The notes beneath the pieces were generated by a model that was not told the origin of the DNA, did no database searches, and saw only the letters and a program-made list of their open reading frames with translations. This document shows, one piece after another, positions 31,515 through 40,129 of a stretch of DNA of 64,000 bases. The stretch is from Polyangium sp. 6x1 (lineage in GTDB: Bacteria > Myxococcota_A > Polyangia > Polyangiales > Polyangiaceae): the NCBI RefSeq assembly GCF_029946515.1, contig NZ_JARZHH010000001.1, forward strand, positions 620,001 to 684,000, written 5' to 3'. A program made the translations under genes and the position numbers. Position 1 is the first letter of the stretch. Each line of letters begins with the position of its first letter.

Positions 31515-32534
31515 TCACGGCATCGCGCCCGTGAACTGCACGCCGCCCCCATCCTTTGCGAACTGGGGCGTGATGATGACGTTCGGAGGAGGCGGCTCTG
31601 GACGGTTCGCGAGCCCGATAACGAGCCCACTCACGGACAGCGCGCTGAGAATCCCGCCGCCCACCGCCACGCCGTACCAAGTCCCTGCCTGTTCTGGACT
31701 CTTCTGGGCCATCAAGACTCCGGTCGCAAGACCGCCGAGCCCCAAGCCAAGACCCACCCCGCTGCCGATCATGAGGTTCCTGGGCCACGTGGGCGGATCG
31801 TCCTGCGACACTCTCGATATATTCGCGTTGATCGAAACGTTCATGGGGGTTACCGGAAACGCGACGTAATGCGAATGGACCCGCTCCTGCATCGCGATCG
31901 AAAGGTCCTTTTTCTCTCCCCGGCCTACCTCCACGTCCGTCTGATTGAGCCAATAACCGCTCCTCATCGCTTTGATGTGGTGCATTCCCGGTTCGACATA
32001 AAATTCGGAAAAGTAGGGCCAATCCTTGACATCCTCCCCGTCGATGGTGATGCGCACGCCGGGCACGTTCACCCGGATCTCGATCGTTCCGATGTACTGC
32101 TTGATGGCCTTGAGGTACTTCGTCAGATCCTCGCGCGAGTGGACCGTGAGACCCGACGCGTATTGACTGGAGAGCACCTCTTGGAGCTGGCGAGCCGCTG
32201 GCAGGTAATTGCCAGCGCGCGCCTGTGCAAGTGTCCGCTCGATCTCCACATCGGTCAGCCCTTGCAGGTTGACAGCGCGATCATACTCATCGAGTGCCTC
32301 CTGCGTCTTGCCGGCCTTTTCGAGCGCCTGCGCCTTCATGAGGCTCTCCCGGCATCGTGACCAGAACATCTCCACGGATCGAGGTGACGTATACGAGGTG
32401 TAAGGGATGATGACCTTGGGCGCATCGGGCGCCTTCGGGCTGGAAGCCGGGGCGCTGAGCTCATCGGCCCGAGCTGCCGACGACGAGACGGAAACCACGA
32501 GAAGAACCGTGCTTGCGAGGTGTAGGAACTTCAT
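31515..32534 (-). CDS. Secreted/membrane protein with PEGA-like and TPR-like parts
   Basis: This 339-residue protein has a Sec signal peptide (ASA-type cleavage near residue 23), a helical region (CRESLMKAQALEKAGKTQEA, about 60-130), a PEGA-like segment (IEIRVNVPGVRITIDGEDV, FYVEPGMHHIKAMRSGYW), and two hydrophobic helices near the C-terminus (LMIGSGVGLGLGLGGLATG; GVAVGGGILSALSVSGLVI). PEGA domains are often found on the surface with kinases and secretion genes in myxobacteria. Function unknown. It converges on the zinc-ribbon gene; a dyad cluster lies between them. Confidence 0.78.
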   Translation of the reverse strand: MKFLHLASTVLLVVSVSSSAARADELSAPASSPKAPDAPKVIIPYTSYTSPRSVEMFWSRCRESLMKAQALEKAGKTQEALDEYDRAVNLQGLTDVEIERTLAQARAGNYLPAARQLQEVLSSQYASGLTVHSREDLTKYLKAIKQYIGTIEIRVNVPGVRITIDGEDVKDWPYFSEFYVEPGMHHIKAMRSGYWLNQTDVEVGRGEKKDLSIAMQERVHSHYVAFPVTPMNVSINANISRVSQDDPPTWPRNLMIGSGVGLGLGLGGLATGVLMAQKSPEQAGTWYGVAVGGGILSALSVSGLVIGLANRPEPPPPNVIITPQFAKDGGGVQFTGAMP

Positions 32535-33233
32535 GAGAGCGAGCCTACCCTCAAAATCGTCGGTCGGTCAAGACGAACCCTCTCCGCGGACGAACCCTTT
32601 GTGTTCGCGGGCAAACCTGCGGTTCGTCCTGGACCAACGGTGGTTGTCGGAGGAGAGTCCAATCCTCCGGGCGCAACAACCGGACGCTCTCCTGGACCCG
32701 AGCAGTGCGTCGACGGCCACCGCTTGAACCCTCCCCCACCCCCGTCGCGACCCTCCTCCAAGAGGGTCGCTTCCCTCCCGGGGAGGGTCGCGACCGTCAG
32801 CCCAAGATGTCCGGACAATTCTGGACAAGTTCGGACAATTGTCTGGACATGTCCGGTCCCTGGTCGCGCCCTGCCGCAACCCTCCTCCCGAGGGTACCGA
32901 CCCTCCCGCAGGTGGGTACGACGTCCCTCGGAGACACGTGGACCCCTCCTCGGCCCCACGTCGACCTCACCCGATAGACGCTCGAAATCATTCGCGAAGA
33001 TGGCCTCGTCCCGCGCCCGCCCAGAGCCTACCGGAGCCCGTCCGGGTCCTCACCCTCGACATCGAAGACGCACCCGTCTGCGAGATGGAAACGCCCCTCG
33101 CCCCGACGGCTCTCACCCTCCCCGAGCGCTGGCATTCATCTTGCTGATCAGGGTCGCGACCCCGACGCAATCCACGTCGAGGGCTCATTCGAGCAACCAT
33201 CACCCTTCCCGCAAGGAAGAGGAGACCCTCATC
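32535..33233. other. Gene-free 0.7-kb stretch full of nested dyads
   Basis: No frame here looks like a real gene. The left half (32569-32970) is crowded with inverted repeats. GCGACCCTC-CTCCAA-GAGGGTCGC (32747-32770) is a perfect 9-bp stem with a 6-base loop, and the wider GTCGCGACCCTCC (32744-32756) also pairs perfectly over 13 bp with 32782-32794, so two exclusive stems are possible. GGTTGTCGGAGGA/TCCTCCGGGCGCAACAACC forms another. Then comes an iterated GGACAA array. The right part (32980-33233) leads to the ribosome site of the next gene. It could hold a structured leader or small RNA; nothing proves it. Confidence 0.6.
32809..32854. repeat. Iterated GGACAA array with embedded palindromes
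   Basis: GGACAA occurs at 32813, 32823 and 32833, exactly one helical turn apart, followed by GGACAT at 32845. The perfect 10-bp palindromes GACAATTGTC (32834-32843) and GGACATGTCC (32845-32854) are built from the same half-site. Helically phased half-sites suggest cooperative binding of a protein upstream of the 33234 gene. Confidence 0.62.
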
Positions 33234-33731
33234 ATGAACGACCCCAAGCATCCCAAGGCCGGCGACCGCACCCTCGACCTCGGCGATATCGAGCTCGTGG
33301 ACATCACGCCCGACCACGTGGCCAGGTTGAGCAAGCTCCGCGACGGGCACGCGGAGGCCATCGAGGCCCTGGTCCTGGCGACCCCAGCGGCACGGCAACG
33401 CGCTGGCCTGAGCGAGGCGGAGGTCAACGACCTCGAAGCGCTCTGGGCTGCATACCAGCGGATCGACGAGGTGCGGCCCGCGGTCGAGAAGCTCCTGGAG
33501 CTGCTCCACGAGACACGCCTCGTGCGCGGGCACGAGATTGCGTATCGCCTCGGCGAAATGGCCCATCAGGTGCGGCGTCGGGCCGACAGGACCGACCATG
33601 GCGCGGAGGTGGCCGCGCCGTTCGAGGCGCTCCTCGATTACCACTTCGCGACAGGGCAGATGGCCGCAGCCGCGCGGGAGAAGAATAAGAAGGAGGCCGA
33701 GGCGCCGGCAGACGCGAGCTCGCCGTCCTGA
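33234..33731 (+). CDS. Small helical protein of unknown function
   Basis: This 165-residue protein is strongly helical and acidic, with no signal peptide, membrane segment or known motif: LDLGDIELVDITPDHVARL, then long helices (EAIEALVLATPAARQRAGLS; EKLLELLHETRLVRGHEIAY; GEMAHQVRRRADR). GAGGAGACCCTCATC precedes the ATG. It lies behind the 0.7-kb dyad region and the GGACAA array, which may control it. It has the look of a Polyangiales-specific family; no function is known to me. It converges on the helicase gene. Confidence 0.75.
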   Translation: MNDPKHPKAGDRTLDLGDIELVDITPDHVARLSKLRDGHAEAIEALVLATPAARQRAGLSEAEVNDLEALWAAYQRIDEVRPAVEKLLELLHETRLVRGHEIAYRLGEMAHQVRRRADRTDHGAEVAAPFEALLDYHFATGQMAAAAREKNKKEAEAPADASSPS

Positions 33732-33852
33732 CCTCACCCACCCCAACCCTCCCTCTCCACGCGCTGGAGAGGGAGGGAGTTTCCGGCTCGGTTCCGCGCC
33801 TTTCGCCCCCTCTCCGCCGCGCAGCCACGCGGAGAGGGGGTTGGGGGTGAGG
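33732..33852. terminator. Compound inverted repeat between convergent genes
   Basis: CCCTCCCTCTCCA/TGGAGAGGGAGGG (33747-33777, loop CGCGC) and CCCCCTCTCCGC/GCGGAGAGGGGG (33806-33840) are perfect stems of 13 and 12 bp, held between outer arms CCTCACCCACCCCAA and TTGGGGGTGAGG. It fills the gap between the 33234 gene and the helicase gene, so a two-way terminator is likely. The sequence type (CTCACCCCAACCCTCTCC...) is common as an extragenic repeat in many G+C-rich genomes and may be mobile. Confidence 0.6.
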
Positions 33853-33853
33853 C

Positions 33854-36800
33854 TCAGCCCGACAGCACCCGCCAGAACTCCGTGAGCCGCTGTGGCGACA
33901 CCGTCACCGCCGTCTTCAGCTCCGGCGCGAAGAGCGACACGCGCAGCTCCTCGACGAGCCAGCGGAACGTGTCGAGGTCCTCCCCCGGGACACCCCGCCC
34001 GCGCAGGCCTTCGTGGTGATCGAGGTAGTTTTTCCAGAACGGTAAGACCTGCTCCGCCTTCGATTGGTCCTTCTGCGGGCCATTCGGCATTCGTTCGAGC
34101 CGGATCTGTACGGCCCGGAGATACCTCGGCAAATGCGAGAGGCGCTCCACCCGCTCGCGCAGGAACATGCCCGGTGGGATCAAATGGTCGAGCTGTGATC
34201 GAATCTCCCCGAGCGAAACGCGGGGCGCTCCAGGTTTGCCCGAGAGCGCGCGGAGCGCTTGTTCCGCGCGGGAGAGCTCGGCCGCGATCTCCTGCGCGAG
34301 CTTGCCGAGGCGAGAGATGCTCGCCGCCAGCTCGACCTTGCCAGCGTCGAGGCGCGCGAGGAAGTCCTTGCGCGCGCGCGGGAAGCGGCCGGGATCGTTC
34401 AGGCCGAAGGCGTCGTCGAGCGCCCGCAGCACGATTTGCCGGCGGAGCGGGACGCCGCCCGCGCCCGCGCGCTCGGCCAGCGCGCCCGTGGCCACGGCCG
34501 CCGAGACCTGATGCTCGAGCTTGTTCATCGGCATGCTCATTTGAAGCATGAAGAGCCGCCGCAATCCGCCGCGCGTCGCCTCGTCGGCCGCCTCGCGTGA
34601 GGCGAGCACGCGCAGCGCGACAGACATCTCGGTATCGACGAGCGCCGGATACCCCGCGAGCTTGCGCCCCGCGACCTCGATGCGCACCTCCTCGGGCAAT
34701 CCCTCGAAGCTCCACGAGGTGAGGCCCTCGCGTTCGAGCGTCGCCTTCGACGCGCCCGCCCACGCGTCCCGCGCGCGTTTCGCGAATCGCTCCTTGAGCG
34801 CCGCGAGGTCACGCCCCTCGCCCACGACGCGGCCTTCCTCGTCGAGGACGCGGAAATAGAATCGCAAGAAGGGCGGGAGCTCGTCCGGGCGGAGCGAGTC
34901 CATCGGGACGCGGACGCCCGTGCGCTCCTGGATCGATCGGGCGAGGGCTTCGAGCATCGGGCCCTCGAAGGGACGGTGGCGCCGCGCGAGCTCGGCCACG
35001 AGCTCCTTCACGCCGCCGACCGATTTGCGGACGGCCTTCGGCATCGCGTCGAGCAGCCATTCGATTTTCTCGGCGTGCCAGCCGGGAATGGTCCATTCGA
35101 GCACGGCCGGATCCGCCTGCGGGAGCAGCGCGAGGGGCAAGGTGATCGTGACGCCGTCGTCGTCCTCGCCCGGATCGAAGCGGTACGTGAGCGGCAATTT
35201 GGTGCCGTAGAGCGAGAGCGTGTCGGGGAATCGCTCGGGCGTGAGCTCGTCGGCCTCGCCCTGGAGGACGTCCGCGAGCGAGAGCTCGAGCAGGTGCGGA
35301 TTCTTCGCCTCGGCCTCCTTGCGCCAGGCCTCGAATGTCTTGCCGCTGTAAATGCCATCGGGGACGCGCTCCTCGAAGAAGAGGGAGAGGGCGTGGTCGT
35401 CGGCGAGCATGTCGCTCTTGCGCGCCTTGTCCCGCAGGCGCTTCACTTCCTCGAAGAGCTTTCGGTTGTGCTCCATGAAGCGCGCCTTCGTCGCGTATTC
35501 CTGCCGGACGAGGGCGTGCGTGAGGAAGATCTTGCGCGAGGCCGCAGGGTCGAGCGGGCCGAAATGGACCTTTCGGTCTCGTACGATCGGCAAGCCGTAG
35601 AGCGAGACCTGCTCGCGGGCCATGACCTGCGCGGGTTTCTCCTCCCAGTGCGGGTCGCTGTGGTGCTTGCGGCAAAGCGATCCGCCGGCCTCTTCGAGCC
35701 AGCCAGGATCGACGCGCGCCGCGGTGCGGGCGAAGAGCTGCGAGGTCTCGACGAGCTCGGCCGCCATGATCCATGCCGGCGGCTTTTTCGAAAGGCCGCT
35801 CGACGGGTGGAGCTGGAATCGGGTTTGTCGGGCTCCGACAAACGCTTTCGCCTCCTGGCTCCACATGCCGATCTTGCTGAGCAGCGCCGGGACGATCGCG
35901 CGGTGCACGCCGTCGCCGCCGTCGCCTTGCGTGCCTTCGACGCGGAAGCCCATTTCCCGCACGATCTGCGAGATCTGCTGGTGGATGTCGCTCCACTCGC
36001 GCATGCGGAGGTGGGAGAGGAAGTTGTCTCGGCACCACTTGCGGAGCTGGTTTTTCGAGAGGCGCGCCTCGGACTGCTTGTAGGCGTGCCAGAGCTTGAG
36101 GAGGCCCGCGAAATCGCTCTGTTCGTCGCGGAACTTGCGGTGCGCGTCGTCCGCTTGCTTTTGCGCGGAGAGCGGGCGCTCGCGCGGGTCCTGGATGCCG
36201 AGCGCCGCGGCCACGACGAGGACCTCGCGGAGCGCGCCCTCCGCCTCACCGCCGAGGACCATGCGGCCGAGGCGCGGATCGAGGGGCAGGCGCGCGAGCT
36301 TCTTGCCGATGTCCGTGAGCTCGCCCGATTCGTCGATCGCGCCGAGCTCTTCGAGGACACGATACCCCTCGTCCACGGCGCGGCGCGGCGGCGGGTCGAG
36401 GAAGGAAAACTCCCGGATGTCGCCGATCCCCAGCGATTTCATCTGGAGAATGGCGCCCGCGAGGCCGACACGTAACACCTCGGGATCGGTGTAGGCCGGG
36501 CGGGTCTCGAAGTCGCGCTCTTCGTAGAGGCGGAAGCAGACGCCGCTGCGGATGCGGCCCGCGCGGCCCTTGCGCTGCTCGGCGCTGGCGCGGGAGATGG
36601 GCTCGATCTGGAGCGTCGTGACGCCCGAGCGCGCGTGGTATCGATTGACGCGGGCGAGGCCGGCGTCGATGACGTAGACGATGCCGGGGATCGTGAGCGA
36701 CGTCTCGGCCACGTTCGTCGCGAGCACGATGCGGCGCTGCGGCAAAGGGGTGAAGACGCGCTGCTGCTCGGATTGCGGGAGGCGGCCGTAGAGCGGCAAG

Positions 36801-37555
36801 ACCACGGTGTGCGGCAAGCCGTGCGAATGCAGCTCGTCCATGGTCTCGTGAATTTCGCGCTCGCCGGGCAAGAAGACGAGGATGTCCTCGCGAGGGTCGA
36901 GCTCGGTGATCTCCTCGATGGTATTGCCGATCGTCTCGGCGAGCTCCGTCTCTTCCTTGCGCGGCGGGCGGTGGATGACCTCGACCGGGTGCGTGCGGCC
37001 CGAGACCTGAATGACGGGCGCGCCGTCGAAGAAGGCCGAGAATCGCTCGGTTTCGAGGGTCGCGGAGCTGACGACGACGCGCAGGTCCTTGCGGCGAGGC
37101 AGGATTCGCTTGAGGTAGCCGAGGAGGAAATCGATGTTGAGCGTGCGCTCGTGGGCCTCGTCGATGATGAGCGTGTCGTAGGCGCGGAGGAGCGGGTCGC
37201 CCTGGATTTCGGCGAGCAAGATGCCGTCCGTCATGAATCGGACGTACGTCGACGGGCTGGTTTTGTCGGCGAAACGAATCTTGTAGCCGACCTCCTTGCC
37301 GAGGTCGACGCCGAGCTCCTTGGCCACGCGGGCCGCGACGCTCGTCGCAGCGATGCGGCGGGGCTGCGTGACGCCGATCCGCGCGTGGAGGCCGCGGCCC
37401 ATCGCGAGCGCGACCTTCGGGAGCTGCGTGGTCTTGCCCGAGCCAGTTTCGCCCGCGATGATCACGACGGCGTGGTCGTTCATCGCCTGCGCGATGTCGC
37501 GCACGCGCGCAGAGATGGGCAGCTCTTCGGGGAACTCGACGGGGGATCGGCTCAC
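33854..37555 (-). CDS. hrpA: ATP-dependent RNA helicase HrpA
   Basis: This 1233-residue protein has the DEAH-box helicase motifs in order: GETGSGKTT (Walker A, Lys41), PRRIAATSVA, DEAH (132-135), SSAT, and QRKGRAGR in the second RecA domain, then HA2/OB-like regions and the long C-terminal domain of HrpA (DUF3418 type). Length matches HrpA (about 1300). HrpA helps rescue stalled ribosomes by acting on mRNA. The start is GTG; the first conserved residues begin soon after. The stop lies just past a compound terminator shared with the convergent gene. Confidence 0.94.
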   Translation of the reverse strand: MSRSPVEFPEELPISARVRDIAQAMNDHAVVIIAGETGSGKTTQLPKVALAMGRGLHARIGVTQPRRIAATSVAARVAKELGVDLGKEVGYKIRFADKTSPSTYVRFMTDGILLAEIQGDPLLRAYDTLIIDEAHERTLNIDFLLGYLKRILPRRKDLRVVVSSATLETERFSAFFDGAPVIQVSGRTHPVEVIHRPPRKEETELAETIGNTIEEITELDPREDILVFLPGEREIHETMDELHSHGLPHTVVLPLYGRLPQSEQQRVFTPLPQRRIVLATNVAETSLTIPGIVYVIDAGLARVNRYHARSGVTTLQIEPISRASAEQRKGRAGRIRSGVCFRLYEERDFETRPAYTDPEVLRVGLAGAILQMKSLGIGDIREFSFLDPPPRRAVDEGYRVLEELGAIDESGELTDIGKKLARLPLDPRLGRMVLGGEAEGALREVLVVAAALGIQDPRERPLSAQKQADDAHRKFRDEQSDFAGLLKLWHAYKQSEARLSKNQLRKWCRDNFLSHLRMREWSDIHQQISQIVREMGFRVEGTQGDGGDGVHRAIVPALLSKIGMWSQEAKAFVGARQTRFQLHPSSGLSKKPPAWIMAAELVETSQLFARTAARVDPGWLEEAGGSLCRKHHSDPHWEEKPAQVMAREQVSLYGLPIVRDRKVHFGPLDPAASRKIFLTHALVRQEYATKARFMEHNRKLFEEVKRLRDKARKSDMLADDHALSLFFEERVPDGIYSGKTFEAWRKEAEAKNPHLLELSLADVLQGEADELTPERFPDTLSLYGTKLPLTYRFDPGEDDDGVTITLPLALLPQADPAVLEWTIPGWHAEKIEWLLDAMPKAVRKSVGGVKELVAELARRHRPFEGPMLEALARSIQERTGVRVPMDSLRPDELPPFLRFYFRVLDEEGRVVGEGRDLAALKERFAKRARDAWAGASKATLEREGLTSWSFEGLPEEVRIEVAGRKLAGYPALVDTEMSVALRVLASREAADEATRGGLRRLFMLQMSMPMNKLEHQVSAAVATGALAERAGAGGVPLRRQIVLRALDDAFGLNDPGRFPRARKDFLARLDAGKVELAASISRLGKLAQEIAAELSRAEQALRALSGKPGAPRVSLGEIRSQLDHLIPPGMFLRERVERLSHLPRYLRAVQIRLERMPNGPQKDQSKAEQVLPFWKNYLDHHEGLRGRGVPGEDLDTFRWLVEELRVSLFAPELKTAVTVSPQRLTEFWRVLSG

Positions 37556-37609
37556 GGCGGCCGAGGGATAGCATCCCCAGGCGAGGTGCGCCCGCGCCTC
37601 GTCCGTCCC

Positions 37610-38146
37610 CTACACCCGCGCTTTGCGCGCGCGCGCCTGAAGCTCCGCGCCGAGCCAATCGAGGAATTCGGCGTCAAAGGGCGCGCCGCCCGGATATCGC
37701 GCGCCGATCGCCTCGGCGAGCTCGAGGTCCCAGCGGCCGAAGAGCGCGGTGAGGCGATCGTGCGCCTTGCGGCCACGCGGCGCACGCGGATCGCCCTCGT
37801 GTTCCGCTTCGGAGAAGGCTTCTTCGCAAAGGTAATAGTTGCAGGTGGCGCTGCGGCGATCGGGCGGGAGGACGCAGCCGGACGGGCCGAGGTAGCCGCA
37901 TCGCTCGGGGAAGGGCTCGCTCGGCGGGGCGCGTCGAATGGAGAGGCCGCGCGTCTGCGGGACGAGGCGGCCTTCGCGGATCTCGGCGAGCAAGAAATCA
38001 CGGCCGCCGAGCGATACGATGCGGCCGATGTCGGCCCACGCGACGGCCGGCGGGGCCTCGCAGCAGCCCGCGCGCCCGTGCGGGCAGCGCGCGCAGAGCG
38101 GCGACAGAAGGAGCGTGTGAACGCCGGCGAGCTCGAGCCGAATCAT
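37610..38146 (-). CDS. YkgJ-like Cys-cluster protein
   Basis: This 178-residue protein has LCARCPHGRAGCC at residues 18-30 and RCGYLGPSGCVLPPDRRSAT...CNYYLCEEA near the middle, the Cys pattern of YkgJ-type (zinc- or iron-chelating) domains. It has no signal peptide. The function of the family is poorly known; metal binding is inferred from spacing. It precedes the helicase gene on the same strand by 54 bp and is divergent from the peptidase gene. Confidence 0.76.
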   Translation of the reverse strand: MIRLELAGVHTLLLSPLCARCPHGRAGCCEAPPAVAWADIGRIVSLGGRDFLLAEIREGRLVPQTRGLSIRRAPPSEPFPERCGYLGPSGCVLPPDRRSATCNYYLCEEAFSEAEHEGDPRAPRGRKAHDRLTALFGRWDLELAEAIGARYPGGAPFDAEFLDWLGAELQARARKARV

Positions 38147-38208
38147 GCGCCACGACTGGATACCAGGGCGCGCCCGCCCCGTCCACGCGAGGGCAAATCG
38201 GTCAGGAT

Positions 38209-39024
38209 ATGTCCGAAGTCGGGGATCCGTGGAGCTCGCTCGTTTTTTCTTTCTGGTATTCTCGGCTCGCCGTGATCGAAACCCGCGACGACCGCCGCGC
38301 CCTGCGTCGTGCCCTTCCCGGGCACGTGGGGCTCGGGCTCGTGTTCGCGCTCGGGGTCGCGGCGGCGGCGCACGCGTCGAGCGCGCCCGAGGCGCCGCTC
38401 GAAGGGATCACTTGCAACGAGCAAAAGCCGCTGCCGTTCCTGGTGCGCGGCAACTACGCGATCCAGGACGGTCTGCCGGCCGAGGAGCGCAAGGCGCGCG
38501 CCGAGATGCAAAACCGAGCGCTCCGGTTCCGGACCGAGCGTTATGGGAGGTCCTGGGGCACGGCGCCGCTCGAATGGAACGGACGCGCGGTCGCCGACTA
38601 CATCGACCCGGTGCGCTTCCTCGGCCTGCCCGTGCAGGTGAACCGCAAGATCGTGCCCGCGCTGCGCTGCGTGGAGCAGGCGATCGCGGCGCGCTGCGGC
38701 GATACGCCCTACGAGCCGCAGCGCCTGCTCGGCGTGCGCGGGAAGAACACGTTCCACAACGGCGAGGTCTCGAACCACCTCTATGGGATCGCGATCGACA
38801 TCGATCCCGAGCGCAACCCCTGCTGCCGCTGCGTGGAGCCGTTCCCCGACCACCCGGCGTGCCGAAAGCCGGGCGCGACCGCTTACGAGCGCGCGGAGCT
38901 GCCGCGGTGCTGGATCGAGACGTTCGAGCGATACGGATTTTACTGGCTCGGGCACGACAAGCTGGAGGACACGATGCACTTCGAGTTCCTCGGCGACCCG
39001 GATCGGATCACGTCCACACCGTGA
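38209..39024 (+). CDS. M15-family D-Ala-D-Ala carboxypeptidase-like protein
   Basis: This 271-residue protein has an N-terminal hydrophobic segment (GLGLVFALGVAAAAHASS) and a peptidase M15 (VanY-like) domain with FHNGEVSNHLYGIAIDIDPE (metal His and Asp) and DTMHFEFLGDPDR (second His and Glu). It should trim peptidoglycan peptides outside the cytoplasm. The mature part has eight or so Cys residues, many in CCRCVEPFPDHPAC, unusual for the family. The ATG at 38209 and a GTG at 38272 are both possible starts; neither has a good ribosome site, and the GTG would put the signal nearer the terminus. Confidence 0.83.
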   Translation: MSEVGDPWSSLVFSFWYSRLAVIETRDDRRALRRALPGHVGLGLVFALGVAAAAHASSAPEAPLEGITCNEQKPLPFLVRGNYAIQDGLPAEERKARAEMQNRALRFRTERYGRSWGTAPLEWNGRAVADYIDPVRFLGLPVQVNRKIVPALRCVEQAIAARCGDTPYEPQRLLGVRGKNTFHNGEVSNHLYGIAIDIDPERNPCCRCVEPFPDHPACRKPGATAYERAELPRCWIETFERYGFYWLGHDKLEDTMHFEFLGDPDRITSTP

Positions 39025-39104
39025 GCGCAGGCGCGGGATGGCAGGAGGCCGCGGCCGTGGTACGTTCGTCCGGCCGGTCCGAAGACAAACCTGCACCCTC
39101 CCCC

Positions 39105-40037
39105 ATGTCGAGCCTACGCCTCACCTTCCTCGGCACCTCCGCCGCGGCCCCCACCGCGCACCGGAACCTGTCCGGCCTCTTCGTCAAGCGCGAAGGCCAG
39201 AGCTTCCTCTTCGACTGCGGCGAGGGCACCCAGCGGCAGATGATCCGCTACGGCACGGGCTTCGCGCTCGACGCCGTGTTCTTCACCCATTTCCACGCCG
39301 ACCATTACCTCGGCATCATCGGCTTCCTGCGAACGCTCGGCATGCTCGGCCGCACCGAGCCGCTCGCGCTCATCGGTCCGCGCACGGCCGCGACGTTCCT
39401 GCCGAAGGTGATCCGCCTCGGCGCCGACGACGCGCCCCTGCCCGTGACGATCGCCGAGGCCGAGCCGGGCGACGTGGTCTTCCGCGGGGACGGATATCGC
39501 ATCGAGGCGTTCGCGACGGACCACCGCATTGCGTCGGTGGGGTACGCGCTCATCGAGGATCCGCGGCCGGGCCGGTTCGATCCCGCGGCGGCGCGCGCGG
39601 CCGGCGTGCCCGAGGGTCCGCTCTTCGGCAAGCTCCAGCGCGGCGAGGTGGTGCGGCTGCCAGACGGGCGCAAGATCGATCCGCGCGAGGTGATGGGGCC
39701 GCCGCGGCCCGGTCGGCGAATCGTGATCTCGGGGGATACGCGGCCCTGCGAGGGCACGACGCGGGCGGCGGAAGGGGCGGACGTGCTGGTGCACGAAGCG
39801 ACGTTCGGCGATCAGGAGCAGGCGCGCGCGCGGGAGACGCGGCACGCGACCGCGCGGGAGGCGGCGATCGTGGCGCGCGACGCGGGCGCGCGGCGGCTCG
39901 TGCTCACGCACCTGTCGACGCGATACGATCGAGATCCGGACATTCTGCTCGGACAGGCGCGCGAGGAGCTCGGGGAGAAGGCGTCCCTGATGGTGGCCGA
40001 GGACGGCGACGGGATCGACCTGCCCCTGCACGATTGA
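39105..40037 (+). CDS. rnz: Ribonuclease Z
   Basis: This 310-residue protein is a metallo-beta-lactamase-fold nuclease with FTHFHADHYLG (His62, His64, Asp66, His67), SGDTRPC with the conserved Asp, and HATAREAAIVARDAGA...LTHLSTRY with the last His. That is RNase Z, which cuts the 3' trailer of tRNA precursors. Length is the short form (about 310). The ATG was chosen because it opens at the conserved LTFLGTSAAAPT; no strong ribosome site is seen. It follows the M15 gene by 80 bp on the same strand. Confidence 0.92.
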   Translation: MSSLRLTFLGTSAAAPTAHRNLSGLFVKREGQSFLFDCGEGTQRQMIRYGTGFALDAVFFTHFHADHYLGIIGFLRTLGMLGRTEPLALIGPRTAATFLPKVIRLGADDAPLPVTIAEAEPGDVVFRGDGYRIEAFATDHRIASVGYALIEDPRPGRFDPAAARAAGVPEGPLFGKLQRGEVVRLPDGRKIDPREVMGPPRPGRRIVISGDTRPCEGTTRAAEGADVLVHEATFGDQEQARARETRHATAREAAIVARDAGARRLVLTHLSTRYDRDPDILLGQAREELGEKASLMVAEDGDGIDLPLHD

Positions 40038-40062
40038 CGCGGTGTCAAATGGGGCCGGCCAC

Positions 40063-40095
40063 GCTTGACGTTGCCGGAGATCCGGCCGAACATGG
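40063..40095 (+). promoter_or_regulatory. Conserved promoter/operator-like sequence, copy 1
   Basis: A 33-bp stretch starting GCTTGACGTTGCC is repeated with one mismatch before the second DUF4215/D8C gene. TTGACG at 40065 could be a -35 element with GAACAT 17 bp further as a weak -10. The spacer holds a dyad GCCGGA-GA-TCCGGC (40073-40086), a fitting operator position. It lies about 35 bp before the first DUF4215 gene's ribosome site. Confidence 0.55.
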
Positions 40096-40129
40096 CGTCC
40101 ACTTGGATCCGTTTGTCCGGGGAGTCGTC

